Assembly (NCBI RefSeq): GCF_000721705.1
Contig: NZ_JOJL01000001.1
Location: forward strand, 62,001 to 126,000
Source of the DNA: Actinoplanes subtropicus
GTDB lineage: Bacteria > Actinomycetota > Actinomycetes > Mycobacteriales > Micromonosporaceae
DNA: 64,000 nt
Reading direction: 5' to 3'
Shown here: piece by piece, positions 52,179-59,555 of the stretch
Layout: each line of letters starts with the position of its first letter
How positions within the stretch are numbered: position 1 is the first letter of the stretch
Position numbers and translations under genes: made by a program
Notes under the pieces: model-generated
The model's input: only the letters and a program-made list of their open reading frames with translations
Databases searched by the model: none
Told to the model about the DNA's origin: nothing

Positions 52179-52369
52179 TTTGCTCTGCGCACCGATACGC
52201 ACGTCCGGGTCGGCCGCGCGTCGGCGGCGCCTTTCAGCCTGCGTGGGCGTTTTGCTCTGCGTACCGATACGCACGTCCGGGTCGGCCGCGCGTCGGCGGC
52301 GCTCTTCAGCCTGCGTCACCGAAAGCGAACGGCCGCTCGATATTGGTGCGTATCGGTGCGCAGAGCAAA
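52179..52369. repeat. 72-bp direct repeat with an inverted end copy
   Basis: Two copies of a 66-72 bp unit start at 52179 and 52251 with TTTGCTCTGCG and share the GTCCGGGTCGGCCGCGCGTC core. The first 24 bp of the unit recur in perfect inverted orientation at 52346-52369. The structure resembles a small mobile or REP-like element. It forms the first half of a 772-bp gene-free stretch (52093-52864). Confidence 0.85.
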
Positions 52370-52439
52370 GGCCGGGCGCAGCACCCCGGCCTTTGGGAAC
52401 TCGCCGGGCTGGGGGCCACCGGAGTGTCGCGCGGCACGG

Positions 52440-52790
52440 CGGCTGGACCGGGGCAGCAGCACGGCGGGGAAGCGGCAGCGGCATGGCGGGGCAGTAGCAC
52501 GGCGGGGGCAGTAACACGGCGGGGGCAGTAGCACGGCGGGGCAGCGCACGGCCGGGGGCAGCAGCATGGCGGGGCAGCGCACGGCCGGGGGCAGCAGCGT
52601 GGCGGGGCAGCGCACGGCCGGGGGCAGCAGGATGGCGGGGCAGCGCACGGCCGGGGGCAGCAGCGTGGCGGGGCAGCGCACGGCCGGGGGCAGCAGCGTG
52701 GCGGGGCAGCGCACGGCCGGGGCAGCAGGATGGCGGGGCAGCGCACGGCGGGGCAGCTGCACGGCGGAGGCAGCGGCACGGTGCGGCGCC
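52440..52790. repeat. G-rich minisatellite, 17-bp and 33-bp units
   Basis: The stretch begins with 17-bp units like GGGGCAGTAGCACGGCG. It passes into about six copies of a 33-bp unit (GGCGGGGCAGCGCACGGCC plus GGGGGCAGCAGCGT, starting near 52535, 52568, 52601, 52634, 52667 and 52700) and ends in degenerate copies. Reading frames through it encode low-complexity peptides on both strands and look spurious. Confidence 0.9.
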
Positions 52791-52864
52791 GAGCGGTGAG
52801 GGGGCCGCGTTGCCCTTGCCGGGGTGGCGCCAAGTGGTGATCGGCGGCGGTTAGGGTGGGCGGC

Positions 52865-53587
52865 GTGTTACGAGACGTCACCGCGCTGCGGTATGTCACT
52901 CCGCTGCGTGAGGGCGGCTCGCTACCCGGCGTGGTCGAGGCGGATGACCTGGGCACCTACGTGGTGAAGTTCCGCGGCGCCGGGCAGGGTCCGAAGGCGC
53001 TGGTCGCCGAGGTGATCTCCGGCGAGCTCGCGCGGCGGCTCGGCCTGCCGGTGCCGGATCTCGCCGTGGTGCACCTGGATCCGATCGTCGCCCGGGCCGA
53101 GCCGGACGAGGAGGTCCAGGAGCTGATCAAGGCGAGCGCCGGCACCAACCTGGGGATGGACTTCCTGCCCGGCTCGCTCGGCTACGATCCCAACGCGCAC
53201 CCGGTCGACCCGGCGCTGGCCTCGCGGGTGGTCGCCTTCGACGCGTACGTCGAGAACGTCGACCGCAGCTGGCGCAACCCGAACCTGCTGATCTGGCACA
53301 ACGCCCTCTGGCTGATCGACCACGGTGCCACCCTGTACTTCCACCACAACTGGCCGCGCGCCGAGAGCGTGGTGCACCGGGCCTACAAGTGGGACGACCA
53401 CGTCCTCAAGCCGTACGCGACCGCGCTGGCCACGGAGGGTCCCGCGCTCGCCGAGCGGCTGACCCCGGCCCTGCTCGCCGAGGTGCTGGCGCTGGTGCCG
53501 GAGGAGTGGCTGGACGACGGCGACCGCGACGCCTACCTGCGTCATCTGTCCCGGCGCGCCGAGCGGCCGGAGGCGTGGCTGCCATGA
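52865..53587 (+). CDS. HipA-like kinase family protein (HipA_2 type)
   Basis: This protein of about 240 residues has the compact HipA-like kinase fold without the usual amino-terminal domain. Visible elements are YVVKFRGAGQGPKALVAEV (lysine-containing ATP site), a catalytic-loop-like FDAYVENVDRSWRNPNLLI, and WLIDHGATL (metal Asp). Family members are annotated as kinases by fold; the substrate is unknown and no HipB antitoxin is adjacent. GTG at 52865 is chosen. It overlaps the DUF3037 gene by 4 nt, a pairing I recall from other actinobacteria. Confidence 0.8.
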   Translation: MLRDVTALRYVTPLREGGSLPGVVEADDLGTYVVKFRGAGQGPKALVAEVISGELARRLGLPVPDLAVVHLDPIVARAEPDEEVQELIKASAGTNLGMDFLPGSLGYDPNAHPVDPALASRVVAFDAYVENVDRSWRNPNLLIWHNALWLIDHGATLYFHHNWPRAESVVHRAYKWDDHVLKPYATALATEGPALAERLTPALLAEVLALVPEEWLDDGDRDAYLRHLSRRAERPEAWLP

Positions 53588-53952
53588 GAATCCCGTACGA
53601 GTACGCCATCATCCAGGCCGTCCCCCGGATCGAGCGCGGTGAGCTGATCAACGTGGGCGTGGTGCTCTACAGCCAGCGCCTGGACTTCCTCGCCGCCCGT
53701 ACCCACCTGCACGAGGACCGGCTGCGCGCGCTCGACCCGGAGGTCGACGTCGCCGCGGTCGCCGCCGCCCTCGCGTCCTGGGAGGCGACCTGCACCGGCG
53801 CGGGCGCCGCGGGCGAGATGAAGCCGGGCGAGCGGTTCCGGTGGCTGGTCGCCCCGCGCAGCACGATCCTGCGGGCCGGCCCGGTGCACATGGGCCTGGC
53901 CGCCGACCCGCAAGCCGAACTGGATCGCCTCGTCGAGCTGCTGGTCAGGTAG
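53584..53952 (+). CDS. DUF3037 family protein
   Basis: This 122-residue protein begins MRIPYEYAIIQAVPRIERGE and continues LINVGVVLYSQRLDFLAART, the DUF3037 signature. The function is unknown. ATG at 53584 overlaps the HipA-like gene stop as ATGA, so the two are co-translated and may act together. The 3' end overlaps the convergent transglutaminase-like gene by 8 bp. Confidence 0.88.
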   Translation: MRIPYEYAIIQAVPRIERGELINVGVVLYSQRLDFLAARTHLHEDRLRALDPEVDVAAVAAALASWEATCTGAGAAGEMKPGERFRWLVAPRSTILRAGPVHMGLAADPQAELDRLVELLVR

Positions 53953-54796
53953 CCACACCCCGCTTTTCGAGGTCGATCGTGACCTCGGCGCCGGCCGGAG
54001 ACGCGCACCGGACCCGGCTGCCGGGCCGCAATTCCGCCCGGGAAAGGTAGAGCTCGGCCAGCTTGGTCTCGGCCGCGTCGTCGCCCGCGTCCGCCGCGAG
54101 CAGCAGGTCGGCCACCTGGTCGATCAACGCCAGGTCGCCGTCCAGGTCGAGGCTCATGCCGCCCCACAGGTCCCACAGCAGCAACTCCTCGCCGCGGCGG
54201 TGGGCCAGTTCCGAGATGACGTAGTTGCGGACGAACCACCCGCCGCGGAGCTCGGCGATCGACGGGTGGACGCCGAACTTGTCCACGTCGATCTCGCCGC
54301 GCCGGTAGGCCGTCCAGACCTGCGCCGCCGTCCGGAGGCCGCCGGGCGCCAACGGGACGTACTTGTCCTCTTCGCTGTCGAAGCTGACCCAGCGGTCGCC
54401 GTCCCGGTACTCGGTGATCACGTGGTCGTAGTGCCAGTCCGGGGCGAAGTAGTCGGCGAAGCCGACCCGGCTGCGGGCGGGGATGCCCTTGTGCCGCAGC
54501 GCCGCCACCGTGAGCAGCGTGAAGTCGCGGCAGCAGCCGACGATCCGCTGCTCCGGGGCGCGCGGCTCGGCCAGCGGGGTGTCGAACCGCCGGCGGTCGG
54601 CGTCCAGCAGGCGGTCGGCCCAGCGGCTGTCGATCTCAGCCAGCCGGTCGGGCGGGAAGTCGATGCCCGAGGCGCGGTAGTGGACGACGAGGTTGCGGAT
54701 CACCTCCCCGATGCCGCCCGGGTCGTCGGGCAACGGGTCGAACAGGCGCGCGTGGGCGCGGGGGTCGGAGAACTCGGTCTGCCGTGTGTAGTCCAT
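53945..54796 (-). CDS. Transglutaminase-like cysteine protease/transferase
   Basis: This 283-residue cytoplasmic protein has the catalytic triad of the transglutaminase-like fold: Cys in VGCCRDFTLLTV (residue 88 or 89), His125 in DWHYDHVI, and Asp140 in WVSFDSEED. No signal peptide or membrane helix is present. Bacterial members act as cysteine proteases or amidotransferases; the substrate is unknown. ATG at 54796. It is divergent from the DNA ligase gene, with 55 bp between start codons. Confidence 0.82.
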   Translation of the reverse strand: MDYTRQTEFSDPRAHARLFDPLPDDPGGIGEVIRNLVVHYRASGIDFPPDRLAEIDSRWADRLLDADRRRFDTPLAEPRAPEQRIVGCCRDFTLLTVAALRHKGIPARSRVGFADYFAPDWHYDHVITEYRDGDRWVSFDSEEDKYVPLAPGGLRTAAQVWTAYRRGEIDVDKFGVHPSIAELRGGWFVRNYVISELAHRRGEELLLWDLWGGMSLDLDGDLALIDQVADLLLAADAGDDAAETKLAELYLSRAELRPGSRVRCASPAGAEVTIDLEKRGVAT

Positions 54797-54851
54797 GACT
54801 CGCAGTCTGTGGCCTACCACAGGGGGAGAGTAAAGAGGGCACACTGGTGCC

Positions 54852-55919
54852 ATGGAGCTGCCGATCAACCCGCCGGTCAAGCCGATGCTCGCCAAGCCCG
54901 TCGCGGAGATCCCACCCGGCCAGGTGTACGAGCCGAAGTGGGACGGCTTCCGCTCGATCATCTTCCGGGACGGCGACGAGGTGGAGATCGGCAGCCGCAA
55001 CGAGAAGCCGATGACCCGGTACTTTCCCGAGGTCGTCCGGGCCGTGCTGGCGAACTTCCCGGAGCGGGCGGTGATCGACGGCGAGGTGATCGTGGCCGAC
55101 ACCGGGCGCAACATGCTCGACTTCGAGGCGCTCCAGCAGCGCATCCACCCCGCCGCCAGCCGGGTCAAGCTGCTCAGCGAGCAGACGCCGGCCAGCTTCG
55201 TGGCCTTCGACCTGCTCGCGATCGGCGACGAGGACCTGACCGAACGCCCGTTCGCCGAGCGACGCGAGCGGCTGCTCGACGTACTCAAGGATGCGCAGCC
55301 GCCGGTGCACATCACCCCGGCCACCGACGATCTTCCTACCGCGCGACGGTGGTTCGCGGAGTTCGAGGGCGCCGGGCTGGACGGGTTGATCGCCAAGGCG
55401 CGGGATCTCACGTATCAGCCCGACAAGCGGGTGATGACCAAGATCAAGCACAAGCGGACCGCGGACTGCGTGGTGGCCGGCTACCGGGTGCACAAGTCGG
55501 GCGAAAATCGGATCGGCTCGCTGCTGCTCGGCCTGTACGACGAGCGCGACGTGCTGGTCTCGGTGGGCGTGATCGGCAGCTTCCCGATGGCCGTCCGCGA
55601 GGAGTTGTTCGAGGAGATGCAGCCGCTGGTCACCTCGTTCGACGGGCACCCGTGGGACTGGGCGGCGCACGAGCAGGGCGAACGCACCCCGCGCAAGAAC
55701 GAGTACAGCCGCTGGAACAACGGCAAGGACCTCTCCTTCACGCCGCTGCGCCCGGAGCGGGTGGTCGAGGTCCGCTACGACTACATGGAGGGCATCCGGT
55801 TCCGGCACACCGCGCAGTTCGAGCGCTGGCGGCCCGATCGAGATCCCCGAACCTGCACGTACGACCAGCTGGAACGCCCGGTCCAGTTCAATCTGGCCGA
55901 GGTCCTCACCAGCCGCTGA
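54852..55919 (+). CDS. ATP-dependent DNA ligase (LigD ligase-type)
   Basis: This 355-residue nucleotidyltransferase seals nicks with ATP. The adenylation Lys29 lies in YEPKWDGFRS (motif I). GSRNEKPMTRYFPE is motif Ia/III-like, VIDGEVIV is motif III, FVAFDLLAIGDEDL is motif IIIa, GLDGLIAKAR is motif IV, and MTKIKHKRTADCVVAGYR is motif V. An OB-fold follows to the end. It corresponds to the ligase domain of LigD (LigC-like length) and probably serves end joining with the separate polymerase at 41059. Confidence 0.9.
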   Translation: MELPINPPVKPMLAKPVAEIPPGQVYEPKWDGFRSIIFRDGDEVEIGSRNEKPMTRYFPEVVRAVLANFPERAVIDGEVIVADTGRNMLDFEALQQRIHPAASRVKLLSEQTPASFVAFDLLAIGDEDLTERPFAERRERLLDVLKDAQPPVHITPATDDLPTARRWFAEFEGAGLDGLIAKARDLTYQPDKRVMTKIKHKRTADCVVAGYRVHKSGENRIGSLLLGLYDERDVLVSVGVIGSFPMAVREELFEEMQPLVTSFDGHPWDWAAHEQGERTPRKNEYSRWNNGKDLSFTPLRPERVVEVRYDYMEGIRFRHTAQFERWRPDRDPRTCTYDQLERPVQFNLAEVLTSR

Positions 55920-55978
55920 GCAAACTTGTCGGATCGACCGGATAACCTCGATCTCGCCACAACAGCTGTCGAAGGGCC

Positions 55979-57547
55979 GTGATCGTGCCGCGTCGTCTCC
56001 GTCTGGTCGCCGGACTCCTGTTCGCGACGGTGCTCGCCGTCGCCGGCTGCACCGTGCCCACGTTCGCGCCGGACGGCTCGGGCGAGGCCAAGCCCGGGGT
56101 CAACGGCTCGACCTCGCCGACCGGCGGCACCACCGACTGGCGCGACTGCTCGGATATCCCGAAGTCGCTGGTCGGCCAGGCCGCTCGGAACATGACGTAT
56201 GAGTGCACCACGGTCCAGGTCCCGCAGAATTGGAACGACAAGACCACCGGCCGGACGTACGGGATCGCCCTGATCCGCATCCGGTCGAAGACGCAGACCA
56301 ACCGGATCGGCTCGCTGCTGATCAACCCGGGCGGCCCGGGCGGCTCGGGCGTCGAGACCGCGGTCTACCTGTCCTACGGCGCGGCCTTCGGCGGCCTGCC
56401 CACCGCGGTCACCAACCAGTTCGACATCGTCGGCTTCGACCCGCGCGGCGTCGGCCGGTCCGACCCGGTGAAGTGCATCAGCGACGCCGACCAGGATGCG
56501 AACTTCGCCTCCCCGCCCGACCCGGCCACCCAGGCGCAGTTCGACAGCTTCGTCGCGCTGAACAAGAAGATCGTGGACGGCTGCGGCAACAAGTACGGCG
56601 ACCAGCTGGTCACCTTCTCGACCGAGCAGGCGGCCAAGGACATGGATGCGATCCGCCAGACGGTCGGCGACAACCAGATGACCTACCTGGGCTTCTCGTA
56701 CGGCACGCTGCTCGGCGCGACGTACGCCCAGCAGTTCCCGACCAAGATCCGGGCGATGGTGCTGGACGGCGCGGTCGACCCCAAGCAGACCTTCGTCCAG
56801 GGCTCCGAGACACAGGCCAAGGGCTTCGAGCGGGCGTTCACCAACTTCAGCAACTGGTGCAAGGCCACGCCCGGGAAGTGCCCGATCGCGCCGGACGCGC
56901 GCAAGGCGGTCACCGACGCGATGGCCGCGGCCGACAAAAACCCGGTGCCATATACCGACGGGCGGAAGGCGACCGCGGGCTGGATCTTCCTGGCGGTGAT
57001 CTCCTCGCTCTACACCGAGCAGGGCTGGACGGCGCTGGCCGGGGCGGTGTCCACGCTCAAGCAGGGCAACGCGAAGGGCATCTTCACCCTCGCCGACCAG
57101 TACGCCGAGCGAAAACCGGACGGCACGTACAGCAATCTCTTCGACGCGAACCTGGCGGTGAACTGCTCGGACACCAAGGACGTGCCGAGCGTCGCCGAGA
57201 TCCGCCAGCTGCAGGGCGAGTGGCGGAAGAAGTATCCGCTGTTCGGCGCCTCGCTCGCGGTCGGCATGCTGTCCTGCAGCCTGTGGCCGGGCCCGCGCGA
57301 CCCGTACCCGGCCGGCGCGGCCACCGGCGCCCCGCCGATCGTGGTGGTCGGCACCACCGGCGACCCGGCGACGCCGTACGAGAACACCGCCGACCTGGCG
57401 AACATGCTGGGCGTCGGGCACGTGCTCACCTGGGAGGGCGAGGGGCACACGGCGTACCCCAGCACGCCCTGCATCGTGCAGGCGGTGGACGGCTACCTCA
57501 TCGATCTCCAGGTGCCCCAGACGGGCCTGCGGTGCCCGGCGAAATGA
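55979..57547 (+). CDS. Secreted alpha/beta-hydrolase lipoprotein (tripeptidyl aminopeptidase-like)
   Basis: This 522-residue protein has a lipoprotein signal peptide with lipobox LAVAGC (Cys24). The alpha/beta-hydrolase domain follows: INPGGPGGSGVETAVY (oxyanion loop), FDPRGVGRSDPV, nucleophile in GFSYGTLLGATYAQ, and a carboxy TAP-like part with TTGDPATPYE (Asp) and EGEGHTAYPS (His). This matches the SlpD/SlpE and TAP family of actinomycete exopeptidases that remove tripeptides. GTG at 55979, five bases after GAAGG. It overlaps the acetyltransferase gene by 4 nt. Confidence 0.9.
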   Translation: MIVPRRLRLVAGLLFATVLAVAGCTVPTFAPDGSGEAKPGVNGSTSPTGGTTDWRDCSDIPKSLVGQAARNMTYECTTVQVPQNWNDKTTGRTYGIALIRIRSKTQTNRIGSLLINPGGPGGSGVETAVYLSYGAAFGGLPTAVTNQFDIVGFDPRGVGRSDPVKCISDADQDANFASPPDPATQAQFDSFVALNKKIVDGCGNKYGDQLVTFSTEQAAKDMDAIRQTVGDNQMTYLGFSYGTLLGATYAQQFPTKIRAMVLDGAVDPKQTFVQGSETQAKGFERAFTNFSNWCKATPGKCPIAPDARKAVTDAMAAADKNPVPYTDGRKATAGWIFLAVISSLYTEQGWTALAGAVSTLKQGNAKGIFTLADQYAERKPDGTYSNLFDANLAVNCSDTKDVPSVAEIRQLQGEWRKKYPLFGASLAVGMLSCSLWPGPRDPYPAGAATGAPPIVVVGTTGDPATPYENTADLANMLGVGHVLTWEGEGHTAYPSTPCIVQAVDGYLIDLQVPQTGLRCPAK

Positions 57548-57996
57548 CGTTCCGCCCGGCCGGACGGGCCGATGTGCCCGCGATCCTGCACCTGCTGGCG
57601 GATGACGACATCGCCCGGTCCCGCGGGTTCGGCGTGGTCCCCGAGGAGGTGGATGCCGCGACCTGGGCCGCGTTCGAGGCGATCGACGCCGACCCGAACA
57701 ACGAGCTGATCGTCGCCGCCGACGACGAGGTCATCGCCACCTGCCAGCTCACCTTCACGCCCGGCCTGAGCCGCGGCGGCGCCTGGCGGATGACCATCGA
57801 GGCGGTCCGAGTCCGCGCGGACCGTCGCTCGGCCGGCCTCGGCAAGAAGCTGATGGCGTACGCGATGGATCGCGCCCTTGATCGCGGCTGCCGGATAGTG
57901 CAGCTCACCACCGACAAGCGCCGGATCGACGCGCATCGGTTCTACGAGGCGCTCGGCTTCGTCGCCAGTCACGAGGGCATGAAACTGACCCTCTGA
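57544..57996 (+). CDS. GNAT-family N-acetyltransferase
   Basis: This 150-residue acetyltransferase begins MTFRPAGRADVPAILHLLAD, has the acetyl-CoA loop VRADRRSAGLGKKLMAYAMD (motif A), and ends DAHRFYEALGFVASHEGMKL (motif B). The substrate is unknown. ATG at 57544 overlaps the hydrolase stop as ATGA, so both are made from one mRNA. Confidence 0.88.
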   Translation: MTFRPAGRADVPAILHLLADDDIARSRGFGVVPEEVDAATWAAFEAIDADPNNELIVAADDEVIATCQLTFTPGLSRGGAWRMTIEAVRVRADRRSAGLGKKLMAYAMDRALDRGCRIVQLTTDKRRIDAHRFYEALGFVASHEGMKLTL

Positions 57997-58029
57997 GGCG
58001 CCCCCGGGAAGGCGTGGTCGCCGATGCGG

Positions 58030-58134
58030 TCACGGCGCTGTCGCGTCCGGCCAGAACTCGGCGAGCAGGCTGCGCACCGGATCCAGCGCCTCTTGCCGCA
58101 GCGAGTAGAGGCGGCGTCCGAAGCATGCCGTACG
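58030..58134 (-). pseudogene. Remnant of an ArsR-family regulator after bioD
   Basis: Directly after the bioD stop, and in the same frame, 34 codons read RTACFGRRLYSLRQEALDPV followed by a segment containing LLAEFWPD and ending ATAP-stop. GRRLYSLRQEALDPV and EFWPD match the last helices of ArsR-type regulators (usual form GRRxYxLRPEAL). No winged helix precedes it. It looks like the tail of a decayed gene; the family call rests on this short match. Confidence 0.4.
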
Positions 58135-59322
58135 TCAGTGGCCGTCGGTCTCCTCGGCCCAGACCCGCCAGTTGTCGATGACGCCGTACAGCGGCGGGGT
58201 CAGCCAGCCGGGCGCCGACCGGCGGAAGACCCCGGGATCCATCCGGCCGGCGCCGTCGGGCAGGGCGCCCATCAGATGCGGGACCAGCTCGCTGAGGTTG
58301 GCCCAGTGCACCAACTCGGGGTCGGGCGGCCAGGCACCGATCACTACCCCGGCCGGCACGCCCCGCCGGCTGAGCGCTTCGAGGGTCAGCGCGGTGTGGT
58401 TGAGTGTGCCGAGCCCGGCCCGTGCGACCACGATGGTCTTGACCCCGAGCGCGATCGCCAGGTCGGCCAGGGTCCACGCCTCGCCGGACGGCCTTACGCC
58501 CATCGGCACCAGCAGCCCGCCCGCGCCCTCGACCAGGACCAGGTCGTGCTTGTCCGCCTCGGCCCGGATGGCGTCCACAACGGCGTAGAGCTCCAGCGGC
58601 GGCAGCTGGGCAACGGTGGCCGCGGCGAGCGGCGCCATCGGCTCCGGATATTCGGCGAGCACCCGGGTGGTGTCCGGCGCGGCCAGTCGGGTGACGACCT
58701 CGATGTCGGTCGGCGCGCCGGTGGCGATGCCGGTCTGTCCCGGCTTGATGACGGCCACCCGTAGCCCCGACGATTGGGCGGCCGCGGCCACCGCCGCCGT
58801 GACGATCGTCTTCCCGACGTCGGTATCGGTCCCGGTGACCAGCACCACCCCGCGCCACTCACCGTGGTCGGGGCGCTGCGGGGCGGCCTGCGCGGAGAGT
58901 TCGGCCGCGATCTCCTCCCCGAGAGCGTCCCCATCGGGCACCTCGGCGGCGGCCAGATCGTCTCCCACCGGCGCAGGCGATATCGGCGCGTTCAGCGGAG
59001 CAGCATCCGGCTCGACGGGTTCGACAGGGGATGACTCCGGCTCGGCGGGCACGGGCGCAGCAGGCACCGGCTCCGGCTCGGCAGGCACCGGCTCCGGCTC
59101 GGCAGGCATCGGCTCGGGCGCGGCGGGCGGCGCGCTCTCCTGGGATGGCGGTGGGCTCTCCTGGGATTGTGGCGGGCTGTCCTGAGATGGCGGTGGGCTG
59201 TTCTGGGATGGCGGTGGGCTGTCCTGGGATGGCGGCGGCTGGGGTGGCTCGGCGGCTGGGCGAGGAGCGGGGACAGCCGGGCGCAGGCTGAAGGGCCGGG
59301 CGGGCTGCGGCAATTCGGGCAC
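58135..59322 (-). CDS. bioD: Dethiobiotin synthetase with long Pro-rich amino extension
   Basis: The catalytic part (residues 157-395) is a normal BioD. It has P-loop GTDTDVGKT (164-172), VIKPGQTGI, and VLVEGAGGLLVPMG. It forms dethiobiotin from DAPA, CO2 and ATP. Before it lie 156 residues of Pro/Ser/Glu low complexity (PPPSQDSPP and AEPEPVP repeats), absent from ordinary BioD. GTG at 59322 is the first usable start in frame but has no ribosome site. The natural start is probably ATG at 59555, which overlaps the bioF stop as ATGA; a 2-bp insertion in the intervening 15-bp repeats puts it out of frame. Confidence 0.8.
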   Translation of the reverse strand: MPELPQPARPFSLRPAVPAPRPAAEPPQPPPSQDSPPPSQNSPPPSQDSPPQSQESPPPSQESAPPAAPEPMPAEPEPVPAEPEPVPAAPVPAEPESSPVEPVEPDAAPLNAPISPAPVGDDLAAAEVPDGDALGEEIAAELSAQAAPQRPDHGEWRGVVLVTGTDTDVGKTIVTAAVAAAAQSSGLRVAVIKPGQTGIATGAPTDIEVVTRLAAPDTTRVLAEYPEPMAPLAAATVAQLPPLELYAVVDAIRAEADKHDLVLVEGAGGLLVPMGVRPSGEAWTLADLAIALGVKTIVVARAGLGTLNHTALTLEALSRRGVPAGVVIGAWPPDPELVHWANLSELVPHLMGALPDGAGRMDPGVFRRSAPGWLTPPLYGVIDNWRVWAEETDGH

Positions 59323-59339
59323 CGGGACCGGGCCAAGGT

Positions 59340-59545
59340 AGGCCGGGCTGAGGTGGGCCGGGTCGAGGTGGGCCGGGTCGAGGTGGGCCGGGTCGAGGTG
59401 GGCCGGGTCGAGGTGGGCCGGGTCGAGGTGGGCCCCGGGCTGAGGTGGGCCGGGTCGAGGTGGGCCGGGCTGAGGTGGGCCGGGTCGAGGTGGGCCGGGT
59501 CGAGGTGGGTGCGGTCGAAGGGGGACGGGTTGAGGTGGGCAGCGT
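59340..59545. repeat. 15-bp tandem repeats upstream of the bioD catalytic frame
   Basis: About a dozen copies of the 15-bp unit GGGTCGAGGTGGGCC (minus strand encodes AHLDP or AHLSP) run from 59340 to 59545. One copy, at 59431-59440, carries two extra bases (GGCCCCGGG in place of GGCCGGG), which shifts the frame. Confidence 0.9.
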
Positions 59546-59555
59546 CGTCGGTCAT
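59434..59555 (-). other. Detached 5' coding segment of bioD
   Basis: ATG at 59555 begins MTDDAAHLNPSPFDRTHLDP and continues with AHLDP/AHLSP repeats for about 40 codons. It overlaps the bioF stop as ATGA. At about 59434 the 2-bp insertion takes it out of the bioD frame. On the far side, the bioD frame itself encodes the same AHLDP repeats, which shows that the two were once continuous. Confidence 0.65.

Noticed and set aside
52533..52755. CRISPR array
   Set aside because: The 33-bp units are contiguous with no unique spacers, and no cas gene is present.
52566..52799. Plus-strand frame with MAGQRTAGGSS repeats
   Set aside because: It starts inside the minisatellite without a ribosome site and ends in degenerate repeat sequence.
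52306..52956. Cys/Pro-rich minus-strand frame across the 33-bp minisatellite
   Set aside because: The peptide is only the translation of the repeat (CCPRPCAAPP units) and has no start context; other frames are equally open.
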